Origin: Polytrichum commune
Lineage: Eukaryota > Streptophyta > Polytrichopsida > Polytrichales > Polytrichaceae
Assembly: GCA_950295325.1 (NCBI GenBank)
Contig: OX485806.1
Location: 57,469,169-57,533,168, forward strand
Direction of reading: 5' to 3'
DNA: 64,000 bases
Position numbers and translations under genes: made by a program. A model generated the notes under the pieces. That model ran no database searches and was not told the origin of the DNA. It saw only the letters and a program-made list of their open reading frames with translations. Position 1 is the first letter of the stretch. Each line of letters opens with the position of its first letter. Below are positions 11,244 to 22,640 of this stretch, piece after piece.

Positions 11244-12218
11244 TGTCGCGCACCTCTCCATAAGGAGTGCCCGAAACACCATGGGCACAAGGGGGACCCC
11301 GGAGTGACACCCGGGACTTGTGGCGCCGTTGGTGAGAGGGCCCAAGTGATCCTAGTGTGGGTGAGGGCCCCGGGCGTTGGGAACGCCTCCCACCCACAAA
11401 GACTAGGAGGCATGAGGGTGAGGCCATGAGCTATGCGTAGCTCATGGCGTGGTGATTCTAGAATGCTCAAGATCACCTCAATCGGAGGTGTGAGCTAGGA
11501 GTTATGGCCATTTGAGTGGGGTGCTGTCCCGGGACAGCGCCCTGGTACAGCAGTGCCTGGGAGTGATTCCCGGGACTGCCAAGGTTCAAACAGGCATAAC
11601 TTCCTCAAGCCTTGCCCGAATGGGGCAAGCAAGGAGTCCATCGGCATCTACGTGAAGCGTAGATGAGGATGGAGTGGTTGGTTGTTATGATCAGACATCA
11701 TACAAGGAAGTTATGATGGTCTGAAGCTGCTGGGGGGGTTCTAGGCCCAGCAGCTAAGGGAAAATGTCCACTTGGCCCCAACTCTTGGTAGAAAGACAAG
11801 AGGTTGGTTGGCGGTGGGGTAGGGGCTCCGTGTAGAGTCCTAGAGGCTTATATGGGTGAGGTGGTGTGGCCTCACCCACCCGAGGCCGAACGGCACGGCC
11901 TCCATGGGCTTTGGCCCATTGTGAGGCCATAGTTGCCTAGTATGGTTCGGGTTGTTGTAGTGTTGCTCCGGCAATGCGATGATCAACATAAGATGGGACT
12001 TCCATGGATGGAAGTCCACATCGAAGAAATGGGTTACCGATTAAGGGGTGAGTCCCGAAAGCAAAGTAGGAGGGTTGGTTCCCCTCCTTTGAATTATATG
12101 GTCCGGGGTAAGAGGAGCTAACCATTAGCATGGCGGTATGCGAAGGGTTAGCGCTCGTAACCTTTGCTAGAAAGGAAAATTGGCAAGATTGCTAAGGGGG
12201 CTAGCAAGGGTTGCGACA
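11244..12218 (+). mobile_element. Family-A solo LTR in a coding exon, TSD TCGCT
   Basis: 975-bp full LTR, sense, TGTCGCGCAC...GGGTTGCGACA. TCGCT is duplicated at 11239-11243 and 12219-12223. It splits exon 11 of the methyltransferase-like gene; discounting the LTR and one TSD copy, the frame aligns with MULE2 copy 2 across the site. Confidence 0.97.
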
Positions 12219-13959
12219 TCGCTGGAGGTAGTAACCATACTCCTTGGCGGCCTCCGGTCGCATTTTCAGAACGGAGTTAACACGAATAAGAACCTTGATA
12301 CTGAATTTACGAGTCTGAAAAAATGAAAACGATTCCATAAGAATCGGAAGAAGAGAAATGAAAAAAAAAACAAAACAAAAATGAACTAGAAGAGGGATAG
12401 TTGCTTACCACTCCAGAGGGGTCCACCGGAGATTGGAGGTCCAAATCAGCCATACCGAACCAATCTTCGGCGACGTAGAAGTCGTAAGTGTGAGCCCAAT
12501 CGAAAATAAGCCTAGAAACACTTGCACTCGCACAATGGACAATAACAAGGACGTCATGATCATAGAGGTTAGATTTTGCAAAAGCAAAAAGACAGTCATA
12601 GTAAGAGTCATGGAGCTTGTTCCAATCAGGAACATCCGTGGAGATGTTGGGCACCGGCAAATTTTCGGGAATGTCCGCGAAGAATAAATCCAGTCCCTTG
12701 TGATGTGTAGAGGAGGTGTTCACACGGGAACGACCTTCCCCGGCCTGCAATGAAAAATCCATGAGAAAAAATGAAGAAGGAAAAAAAAACGCAAACCAAA
12801 TGGAAAGGAGTTTGATGAATGCCAATAAAAAACATACAAACATTGGCAATGAACTCTTGGATGTGCGTATATGCCGGGAGGGGACCTCCTGCAAGGTCGC
12901 AATCGAGCATGAGTTGTACCATGTCCACATTTTCGATGAGGAAAAACGTGGTAGGTGAATCCGAAGAGGTGGCACTCGTATCCAAGAGGGCGGCCTTCCT
13001 CTTGCGAGGCAAGGAGAGAAGAGAAGTGCCACTGTGAGAAGGAGTAGCAACAGTTGGTGGCCGACATGCGGAGGGAATGATAGAGGGGGCAGCTGATGGA
13101 GCAATGGAGGGAGTGCTAGGTGGACTTTGTAGTAAGGTGGGTGGCTGAACGGGGGTCTTTGAGGCGGACCGAGTTAATTGAGTGCCGGTATTCTTACCTC
13201 TGCCCTTTGCCTTGGGTGCCTTGGGCGGTGGAGGAGGAAGCTCAACGATGTCGGGCTCCTCATCCGGGACAATGTTCACCTCGGGAGCACTACGCACAAG
13301 GCTAGTAAAAGAGGTTTTTCTTCCGCAGGCACAAATCCTCCAGAACAATCCAAGTACCATCCCCCAGCTTGCAAGTGAGACTGCGGAAACTTGGCAACTT
13401 GATTGGGCGTAAAAACACAAAGATCGGAGTTGACATCGATCCAATGTAAAAGGAAAGTTGGCAAGCACGAAGAAGGCAATGCATTCTTCACAACGAGCTC
13501 ACGGTGAATGAACCTGAAAAATGAAGAACATGAGAAACAAAGACGGTGGGGAAAAGGAAATGAAACAAAAACAACATGTACTCAAAGAAAACTCAGAATA
13601 TTACCGGTAAGCGACGCGTTTGATTGATATGGGGTCGTCCCTAAAATCCATGAGATCAAGGCCTTTGACAAATTTCAGATCTCCCTTATCGTCAAAATAA
13701 ACCAAAAATGCCTTGTCCCAAAGAATCAGCCTCCAATGCTCAACATAATCTCCCGGTTGAAAAATATCTTCCGTGGAACTCCAATCGATTTCAACGGAAC
13801 ACACATTCTCAAATGAAGCAATCTCAGCCTCAACCCCCTTCTCCAACTATGACAGAAAAGGAAAATAGTAAGAAAAGAACAACTCAATAACCTACAAACA
13901 TGAACTTAGACTCTAGACACATAAAAAAAAACCTTAGACATGACAAAAAGACCGAGAGG

Positions 13960-16078
13960 GTGTCCCACTCATACCGAGAGGGTGTCCCAGTCAAACATTC
14001 TATATTTCTAAACAAGAAATAAACATATTAGCTGAATAACCTGATATCAGATTCTAGTGACGAGCCAAATAAATCCACATATGAGCACCACATATTAGCA
14101 TCACTTATGCACATTAGAAAACTGGACCGGGAAATCAGACCATATTTTCAAGTTCTCACCCAAAATGACCACAGTGACAAATTCTCAAAATTTGAAATTC
14201 CCTTATTAGCTAAATAAGCACAAATCAGATTCTAGTCTTGAGCCTCAAAACATACATTTCTCCACCCTATCGGAACCGAGAGGGTGTCCCGGTCCTACTA
14301 TAATGACCATTTTCTCAAATTTTGAAAATCAGAATTACCTATATGGGCTAAATAAGCACAAATAGATTGTAGTCATGAGCCATTAATTTCCACATCTCTC
14401 CACCCTCTCGGAACCGAGAGGGTGTCCCAGTCTAACCACCTAACCATATTTTGAACTTTTCAAAATGAACACTACCTAAATGGGCCCATTATCTATATGA
14501 CCATAACTTTTGAAAATCAGAATTACCTATATGAACTCAATATCCACATATCAGATTCTAGTCTTGAGAACCCAAATTCCACATCTAGGCACCCACTAAT
14601 ACCAAAATGACCTTAGTATCAAAACTTGAAATTCCCTTATTGGCTCAAGAAGCACAAATCAGATTCTAGTATTGAGCCTCAAATATATACATTTATCCAC
14701 CCGGTCGGAACCGAGAGGGTGTCCCGTCCTACTAGACTAACCATATTTTAAAGTTTGGAAACCTAAAATACCTATATTGGCTTCATAACCACATATCAGA
14801 TTCCAGTCATGAGAACCCCAAATCCAAATTTCGGAAAACACTAAAATAAAAAATGACCATATTTTCGAGTTCTGAAAATAAGAATTACCTATATTGGCTC
14901 AATATGCACAAGTCAGATTCTACTCTCGAGCCTAAGATTTCCACATTTCTCAACCCTCTCGGAACCGAGAGGGTGTCCCTGTCCTACTATTTTCACCAAA
15001 TTTTGAACTTTTGAAAATCAGAATTACATATATTGGCTAAATAATCACCAACCAGATTCTAGTCATGAGCCATTAATTTCCACACCTCTCCACCCTCTCG
15101 GAACCGAGAGGGTGTCCCTGTCTAACTATCCTAACCACAATTTCAACTTTGGAAAATCAAAACTACCTATATGGGCCCATTTTCCACAAATCAGATTTTA
15201 GTCATGAGCACAAAATTTCCACATTTGTCCACCCTCTCGGAACCGAGAGGGTGTCCCTGTCCTACTATAATGACCATATTTTAAACATTTAAAAATCAAA
15301 ACTACCTATATGGGTCAATTATCCACAAATCAGATTCTAGTGAATGGCCTCAAATTTCCACATTTCTCCACCCTCTCGGAAACGAGAGGGTGTCCCAGTC
15401 TAACTATCCGAACCATATTTTCAACTTTTGAAAATCTAAACTACCTATATGGTCCCATTATCCACAAATCATATTCTAGTCATGAGCCTAAAATTTCCAC
15501 ATTTGTCCACCCTCTCGGAACCGAAAGGGTGTCCCTGTCCTACCATTTTCACCATATTTTCATCTTTTAAAAACCAGAATTACCTATATTGGCTAAATAA
15601 GCACAAACCAGATTTTAGTCATGAGCCATTAATTTCCGAGAGGGTGTCCCAGTCTAACTAACCTAACCATATTTTGAACTTGTAAAAATCAGAACTACCT
15701 ATATGGGCCCATTATCCAAAAATCAGATTCTAGACATGAGCCTAATATTTCCATATTTCTCCACCCTCTCGGAACCGAGAGGGTGTCCCAGAATAACTAA
15801 CCTAACCATATTTTGAACTTTTGAAAATCAAAACTACCTATATGGGCCCATTATCCACAAGTCAGAATCTATTCTTGAGCCTGATATTTCCACATTTCTC
15901 CACCCTCTCGGAACCGAGAGGGTGTCCTAGTCCTTCTACAATGACCATGTTTTCAACTTTTGAAAATCTAAAGTACCTATATTGGCTCAATATCCACATT
16001 TCAGATTATAGTCTTGAGCCTAAGATATCCACATTTTCTCCACCCTCTCGGAACCGAGAGGGTGTCCTAGTCCTTGGT
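13960..16078. repeat. Palindrome array A (intron of the cargo gene)
   Basis: About 13 tandem units of roughly 140 bp. Each carries CCCTCTCGGAACCGAGAGGG or a one-sided relic of it. The unit continues GTGTCCC(A/T)GTC and a spacer with CTACCTATATGGGCCC and CAGATTCTAGTCATGAGCC. The array lies wholly between exons 7 and 8 of the minus-strand gene. Short open frames in it are repeat artefacts. Confidence 0.92.
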
Positions 16079-17974
16079 ATGAAGATTTCAAATAATAGAA
16101 AGAGGAAAAAAACAAGAGTTGCACCTGCGCCCAGAAAGAAGCTTTGTTGAGCCAGTTTTCGAGGACTTTCTCCCTAAGAGGGAGAGACGACGGAAATCTA
16201 TTATTTTCCTTGACATCGGCAGGGGAGTTCCACCAACGAAGCCACTTGGCCTTGAAATGGGCATCCACATGTGCGGTAGCCACCTTTTGAAGTTTTTCGA
16301 TTGTCATATCAGGGACGAGGAAGGTGGAGAAATGACGGTCAATCTGCCACATAGATATGAAGTAAGAATAGAGATAAGTAAGAAAGAGATATCAAGCACG
16401 ACATGATGTAAATGAGAATGAAAGAATAAATGAAAACACAAGGATAAGAGAGACACCTCGTTGAAGAAATCATCCTCGTTGTCCTTGTGGGCAACGGAAA
16501 TGAACTTCTCAAAGTTCCGAGAACGAATGCTTTTGATCAACCTATCCTGGGCTTTTGACATAATATCCCAAATTTCTGTCGAAGATCGGAGAGCCTCGGG
16601 AGTGGCCTCACGGTATAACCTCGCAGCCGTATCAGCCGCGTTGGATATCTCTCTCTGAAACAAACACAAAGAAGGATAAGGAACGCACATAAACATGGGA
16701 GAAGGAAAGTCAAGGAAAGTTTAAACAAACTTTACCTTGTATAAGAATTTGACGAAGACATCTAATGTCAGGGGATACCAAGTAAGAGTCTTCTCCATTT
16801 TGGACTCGCACATCTTGTAGTCCGAAACGGAAAGGAGGTCTTTGAACTCCTCTAGCCTCATCTTTCCAAACGTGCGAATGCGAAGTAACTTGACGGGGAG
16901 GTTATCCTTAGCATGGTCATGCTCCATGGACCTATAACAAACAAAATGTTAGAGGGAAAAATGAGAACAAACAAAAGAGAATATCAGCAACATTAAATGT
17001 TGAACTCACTAGTTGATGTCATTCATAGCATTAAGGAAGAGGGCGGTGCAATTTCTTGGATCCACCAAAATACAATCAGCCCATATATGCCAATCTTTGT
17101 CCAAAAGGTGATGCTTGTTGATGTGCCTCCACCAAGTTGTCAACCGAAGGTTCCCCTCCCACACGTAGAACATTTTGCCAACAAAGTTAGCAAGGTCGGG
17201 GTCTCTTTCGAGAATGGCATCAAACTCTGCATTGGCCTCTTGCCATAATGGACTCCAGGAGGACTTGACGTCATCGGAGACATGAAGGACCTCATCGAGG
17301 TTGTTATATAGAGAGATGTACAAAGCGCGGTCACCATCACGGTATCCCATGACGAACTCATTCTCCAAACGAGAAACATCAACGTCGTTGATTGGCCGAA
17401 CAAGAGGAAGACTCCGCAAGCGACACAATGGAATAGAGAAACGAGACTTCCCAAGAGGCTTGAATCGCACCCGCTGAATCACGGTGTTAGAGTCTTGCTT
17501 CTGCGATCTCCGAACCTTGAGCTCGGCTTCATCTGGATTCTCCTCATCAAGAGGTCGAATGCAGTCGGAAACAAGCGGAACATCAATCTACAAGAGAAGA
17601 GGAGGGAAGCATCAGAAAAAAACTATAAGACGAAACAAACAAGAAGCAGAGGCAAACAAAAATACAACAGAATTTCAACGAATCAAACACCTCTCCCTGT
17701 GAGATGTCATCCAGTGCCCTATGGCAATCTTCACGAGGCGACAATAGAATATGCCCATCCGCCATGTATTGGACACGCGCCACAGTAAGGGCCAAAGCCT
17801 GCGATGCCTGTATGCACAAAATACATCGAGATGATGCCCCAGTCCTTTTAGAAATGCACCCTTTAACCTTATACAACGCACTCCATACACATACAAATAA
17901 TCCATACACTTCAAACCTAGCCTATTGAATCCGAAAATCTGAAATAAGAATAGAGTGAAGAGCCCATATAAACA

Positions 17975-19935
17975 CCATTTCTCCACCATCTCGGAACCGA
18001 TAGGGTGTCCCTGTCCTACTAAAGTAACCTTAAACCACATATATGATTCTTGTGATGAGCCTAGAAATCCACAATTCTCCAGCCTCTCGGAACCGAGAGG
18101 GTGACCTAGTCTAACAAACCAGACCATATTTTCAACTTTCGGAAATCAGAAATACCTTTAAAGGCTATATAACCACATATAAGATTCTAGTGTTGGGCCT
18201 CAAATTTCCACATTTCTCCCCCTCTAGGAACCGAGAGGACATACACGCAGTCTAATTAATTCAAAACTAACTACATGGGCCCATTATCCACAAATCAGAT
18301 TCTAGTCATGAGCCTAAAATTTCCACATTTCACCACCCTCTCGGTTCCGAGAGGGTGACCATGTCCTACTATAATGACCATAGTCTGAACTAATGAAAAT
18401 CAAAACTACCTATATTGGCGCATTATCCACATTTCAGATTCTAGCCATGAGCCTAAAAAGTCCACATTTCTCCACCCTCTCGGAACCGAGAGGGTGTCCC
18501 CTTCCTACTATAATGACCATATTTTGAGCATATGAAAATCAATACATCCTATATTGGCCCATTATCCAAAAATCATATTCTATTCATGAGCCTAAAATTT
18601 CCACATTTCACCACCCTCTCGGAACCGAGAGGGTGTCCCAGTCTAACTACCCTTACCATATATTCAAATTTTGAAAATCAAAACTACCTATATGGGCCCA
18701 TTATCCACAAATCAGATTCTAGCCATGAGCCTAAAAAGTCCACATTTCTCCACCCTCTCGGAACCGAGAGGTGTCCCCTTCCTACTATAATGACCATATA
18801 TTGACCATATGAAAATAAATACATCCTATATTGGCCCAATATCCACAAATCAGATTCTAGTCATGAGCCTAAAATTTCCACATTTCTCCACCCTCTCGGA
18901 ACCGAGAGGGTGTCCCTGTCCTACTATAATGACCATATTTTGACCATATGAAAATCAAAATACCTATATGGGCCCTCAATCCACATTTCAGATTCTAGTC
19001 ATGAGCCTCCAAAATCCACAAATCTCCACTCTCTCGGAACCGAGAGGGTGTCCCTGTCCTACTATAATGACCATGTTTTAAACATTTAAAATTCAAATCT
19101 ACCTATATGGGCCCATTATCCACAAATCAGATTCTAGTGAAGGGCCTCAAATTTCCACATTTCTCCACCCTCTCGGAATCGAGAGGGTGTCTCTGTCCTA
19201 CTATAATGACCATATTTTGACATTATGAAAATCAAAACTACCTATATGGGCCCGTTATCCACAAATCAGATTCTAGTGAAGGGCCTCACATTTCCACATT
19301 TCTCCACCCTCTCGGAACCGAGAGGGTGTCCCAGTCTAACTATCCTAACCATATTTTCAACTTTTGAAAATCAAAACTACCTATATGGTCCCATTATCCA
19401 CAAATCAGATTCTAGTCATAAGCCTAAAAACTCCACATTTCTCCACCCTCTCGGAACCGAGAGGGTGTCCCTGTCCTACCATATTGACCATATTATCAAC
19501 TTTTCAAATTCAAAACTACCTATATGGGCTCCATTCCCACATTTCAGATTCTACTCTAGAGAACCCGACATCCACATTTCGGCACCAACCTTCTCCTAAT
19601 CTGACCATTTTTTGAACTTTCGAAAATCAGAAGTTCGAATATATGCTCTATAAGCACAAATCTGATTCTAGTGACGAGCCTCAATAATCCAAATTTCGAA
19701 TCAAAACTACCTATATTGGCTCGATATTCACATATCAGATTCTAGTCATGAGAACCCAACATCCACATTTCGGCACCCACTTCTCCTAATCTGACCTTAT
19801 TTTGAACTTTCGAAAATCAGAATTTCATATATTTGCTCAATAAGGACAAATCTGGTTCTAGTGATGAGCCTCAACAATCCACATTTCTCCACCCTCTCGG
19901 AACCGAGAGGGTGTCCTTGTCCTACCATGTTGACC
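17975..19935. repeat. Palindrome array B (intron of the cargo gene)
   Basis: About 13 units like those of array A, in the intron between exons 2 and 3. One unit near 18340 has the centre TT instead of AA, that is, the opposite polarity. The last part (19560-19860) keeps the spacer but has lost the palindrome. Confidence 0.92.
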
Positions 19936-20327
19936 ATATTATCAACTTTTCAAATTCAAAACTACCTATATGGACTCCATATCCACATTTCAGATTCCAG
20001 TCTTGAGAAATCAACATTCAGAATATCACAAGTAGACATGCACCTGAGAATCCAGAACTTCCAACCTCTCACGAATGCGCTCCTCCTTGCTTCGGCCGGC
20101 ATATAGTGGAGGCGCCTCCGAAGACTAATCTAGGTTAGACTCAAGGGTTCCTTGGTGTGGTGGATGGTTCCTAGGAGCTAGAGGAATCTGGATACTTTGG
20201 CCTATGTACCTCACCCCAAAATGGTATGGGCCGAAAGCCTATGTCCTATGTGCCGTGTTTGGGAGGTGGCGGCCCCGCACAACTTCGTGCTTAGCTTATA
20301 GCCTATTCGTGGTGCATAATTTTTGAC

Positions 20328-20349
20328 CCTCTCGGTTCCGAGAGGGTTT
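20328..20349. repeat. Isolated palindrome copy in intron 1
   Basis: A single CCCTCTCGGTTCCGAGAGGG outside the tandem arrays, within intron 1 of the minus-strand gene and about 500 bases from its start codon. It may be an array relic or a lone functional site. Confidence 0.85.
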
Positions 20350-20859
20350 GGTTCTATATTCCCCTCTAACCAACTTAAACAAAATAAGAACTTCCAATAT
20401 TTCACATGTTGGTCGTTAAGAATCACATTACATAACTCAATATCAAATTCCATCTTTTAAATATCCTAAATGTATATATGAGCCTAGTGCGTAATACGCT
20501 AAACCCAAACTTACTGTGCCAATTGAGTCCTCTTCTATCTCCTCCTCAGATTCGCTTGAATCCGAATCGCTTCGATGCTCGCTCTCTCCCATCGATGGTT
20601 CGCGCGATCCACTCTGCTCCCGTTCTTCCTCTATCCGTTCCAATTCCTCGTTCCTGCTAGACGTCCATGTCTCTGCTTCTCCCCCCGTCTTGCTCAAATC
20701 TGTTGGTGGTTCACTTCCCTGTGTACAAGATTGCTCCTTCTTCCTAAGCTCTCTCCGTCGCCTCTGCTTTGAATTGCTAAAACTCGTCCCTCCCTTTCTT
20801 TTCTTCCTCTTCCTTCCAGGATCGACTGTGGAGACTTGACTATTTCCTCGTTCCTTCAT

Positions 20860-21182
20860 GTGTGCGTCCCGGCGTCCCAATAATCGTCTCTCTCCTATAC
20901 TCTTCTATTAGGGCATCGCACTCACATAATAACTCGTTCCTTTGCTTGTATTGTTCTTTATATTGCCAGTGCTTCAGGGTTAGGGTTTCCCTCTTTTTGG
21001 CAGCCATCCCTTGTTTTCCCTTTTTGGCATCCTCCCCCTACTCCTTTTTTATATACATTAGTTCCTCGAATTCTGTTCCTTCGGTGATGCACATGGTGAC
21101 ATCACAACGTTTGTCTTCACCATTCTTCTTCCTTATAAATCTTTGCATCTTTGTTCATTTACGTTTCTGTTTTTTTGCCTTC
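20860..21182. promoter_or_regulatory. Divergent intergenic region of MULE1
   Basis: About 320 bases between the two predicted start codons (20859 minus, 21183 plus). It must hold both promoters or 5' untranslated regions if the assigned starts are right. It is pyrimidine-rich on the plus strand. I cannot point to a definite TATA box. The plus frame stays open upstream to 20862, so the transposase could start earlier. Confidence 0.45.
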
Positions 21183-22640
21183 ATGGCTTCCAGCTCAATG
21201 GCCGAACTTCGTTCCAATGCCAACGATGTCCCTATTCTCTTCCCCATTGGTGCACAGGGTATTGCTGTTGTCTCGGAGCTTCATCTTAGCGTTAGGTTCT
21301 CTCTTCAAGTTAATACAATATGGGTAGATCGTGAGATCTTCAATGATATTGGATTGCTCGTTCATACATTCCATGAGCCCTCCAAGGTAACTAACAATGG
21401 CAATGTAGTGTGGGAGCTTGGCGCAGGAAAGTATAGGGTTTGGGGCTGGCCAGATTCTCGGATGGGAGTGTCAACAGAACTCCATGCTCCTCTTCGATCT
21501 TCCACTGCTGACTTTAGCACACCTCCGGTAGTAAGTGTTAAGACCGAGCCTGACATAGACAACGTTGTAGACTTGTCTGATTCTTCGACTGAAGATGTAT
21601 CTATGAGGAAGGTTGATGTTCATGATTCCCCTCCTTTGTTTCCCTCTGATTCCTTTGTAACGCCTTCACCTTCTCGCTATGTTCCTTTATCTCCTTCCGT
21701 ACCGTCTACGTCCAAACCTCCTCCACCTATTGTTCAATGTCTTCGTCGTCTAGGTTCTATACTCGGTAGTAAAAGCGTCCTCAAGAAAATAGATTACGAT
21801 AAGATCAAAATCCAAGAGGTTAATCACCTCCCCCCTCGTTTCGATGGTACCCAGTTATTTGTCCTCCCTGCACCAGAAGTCTCTTCATGTCTTTCCAGGG
21901 CCAGGTCCATGGACGGCATGGACAAGCAATATGATGGCCATGTTTGGACGAAGACTCAGACCACCAACATTACAAACGACGTTGGCCTTCTATTTCGTTC
22001 CTCTACCTGTGTTGGCCATCTCCAATGCCAAAACACTTGTTGTGATTTCCTTCAACGCGCCCATCGTATCTCTCATGTCAACGACACGGAATTTGATGGT
22101 TTCACTACTCAGCCTTTCCCTCTCTCTGGCATTGTGCCATCCGGATCTACTCTTGTGTGCAAGATCTGCAAACAGCCTCCCAAATGCATTGCATTTTGCG
22201 AGGCGAAGATTTTCTACGTCCATGGGAAGAATTTCTCCCAAAGAGCCTGCATTCATATCGGAAACCATCAACATCCAGTGAAGGTTGGGGACTGCAGAGA
22301 CAGTCGGAAGCGCATCAATGCTCTTCTCGAGGAGCACGTTGAGCGTACGCCTCAGGCCACGTACAGCAAGATCATCCTTGACGCCAGCAAGGACATTGTT
22401 GGTGAGTTCCTCCTTTCTGAAAATAGTGAGAAACATCGTCTCCTCTCCTTAACAGAGCTCGAACCTGTGTTTGAGAGCTGTAGAGGGTTGAACTCCCCAA
22501 ACCTTCGATCTAAGGTTACCTCTTTCAAATTTTTGCAGAGGTTCGGTGTTATGGATGGCATCGCAAAGCTCCGAGGCGTTAGCAATTGGGCCTACGTCCA
22601 ACGGAACCAATTCTCAGGACAAGGTCACGATGCCGACAAG

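Larger units (their letters stand above)
10571..20859 (-). pseudogene. ParB-like / N4-N6 DNA methyltransferase-like cargo gene of MULE1
   Basis: About twelve exons with GT-AG borders: 20515-20859, 20044-20124, 17691-17807, 17010-17587, 16736-16931, 16457-16654, 16125-16343, 13605-13846, 12842-13513, 12409-12744, 12219-12314 joined to 10879-11243, and 10571-10781. Together they make about 1,217 codons. Exon 1 starts at ATG 20857-20859 and has a basic nuclear-localisation-like R-K-R-K-K-R-K and an acidic tail. Exon 4 resembles a ParB/sulfiredoxin domain: I-P-L-C-R-L at the start, V-W-E-G-N-L-R-L later. Exons 10-11 resemble an N4/N6 DNA methyltransferase: F-F-A-D-I-P-E-N where [DNS]PP[YFW] is expected, and the SAM motif D-W-H-C-G-V-G-G-S followed by R-H-I-V-A-L-E-S-D. 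Exon 9 has a proline-rich linker and P-R-K-R-K. Breaks: LTR at 11244-12218, one base lost near 13318, two lost at the exon 11 end, and a TAG formed at the exon 4/5 junction. Domain names are inference from motifs. Confidence 0.65.

Noticed and set aside
13605-13846. BAH or chromo-like domain in exon 8 (G-D-Y-V-E-H-W-R-L-I-L-W)
   Set aside because: The resemblance is limited to a few residues, so no domain name is given.
13960-16078. Regular palindromic repeats resembling a CRISPR array
   Set aside because: Spacers are homologous to each other rather than unique, units are about 140 bases, no cas genes are present and the setting is plant introns.
15310-16150. Open frames of 70-109 codons in palindrome arrays A and B (also 18532-19615)
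   Set aside because: The same peptide recurs once per unit; these are repeat translations within introns of the opposite strand.
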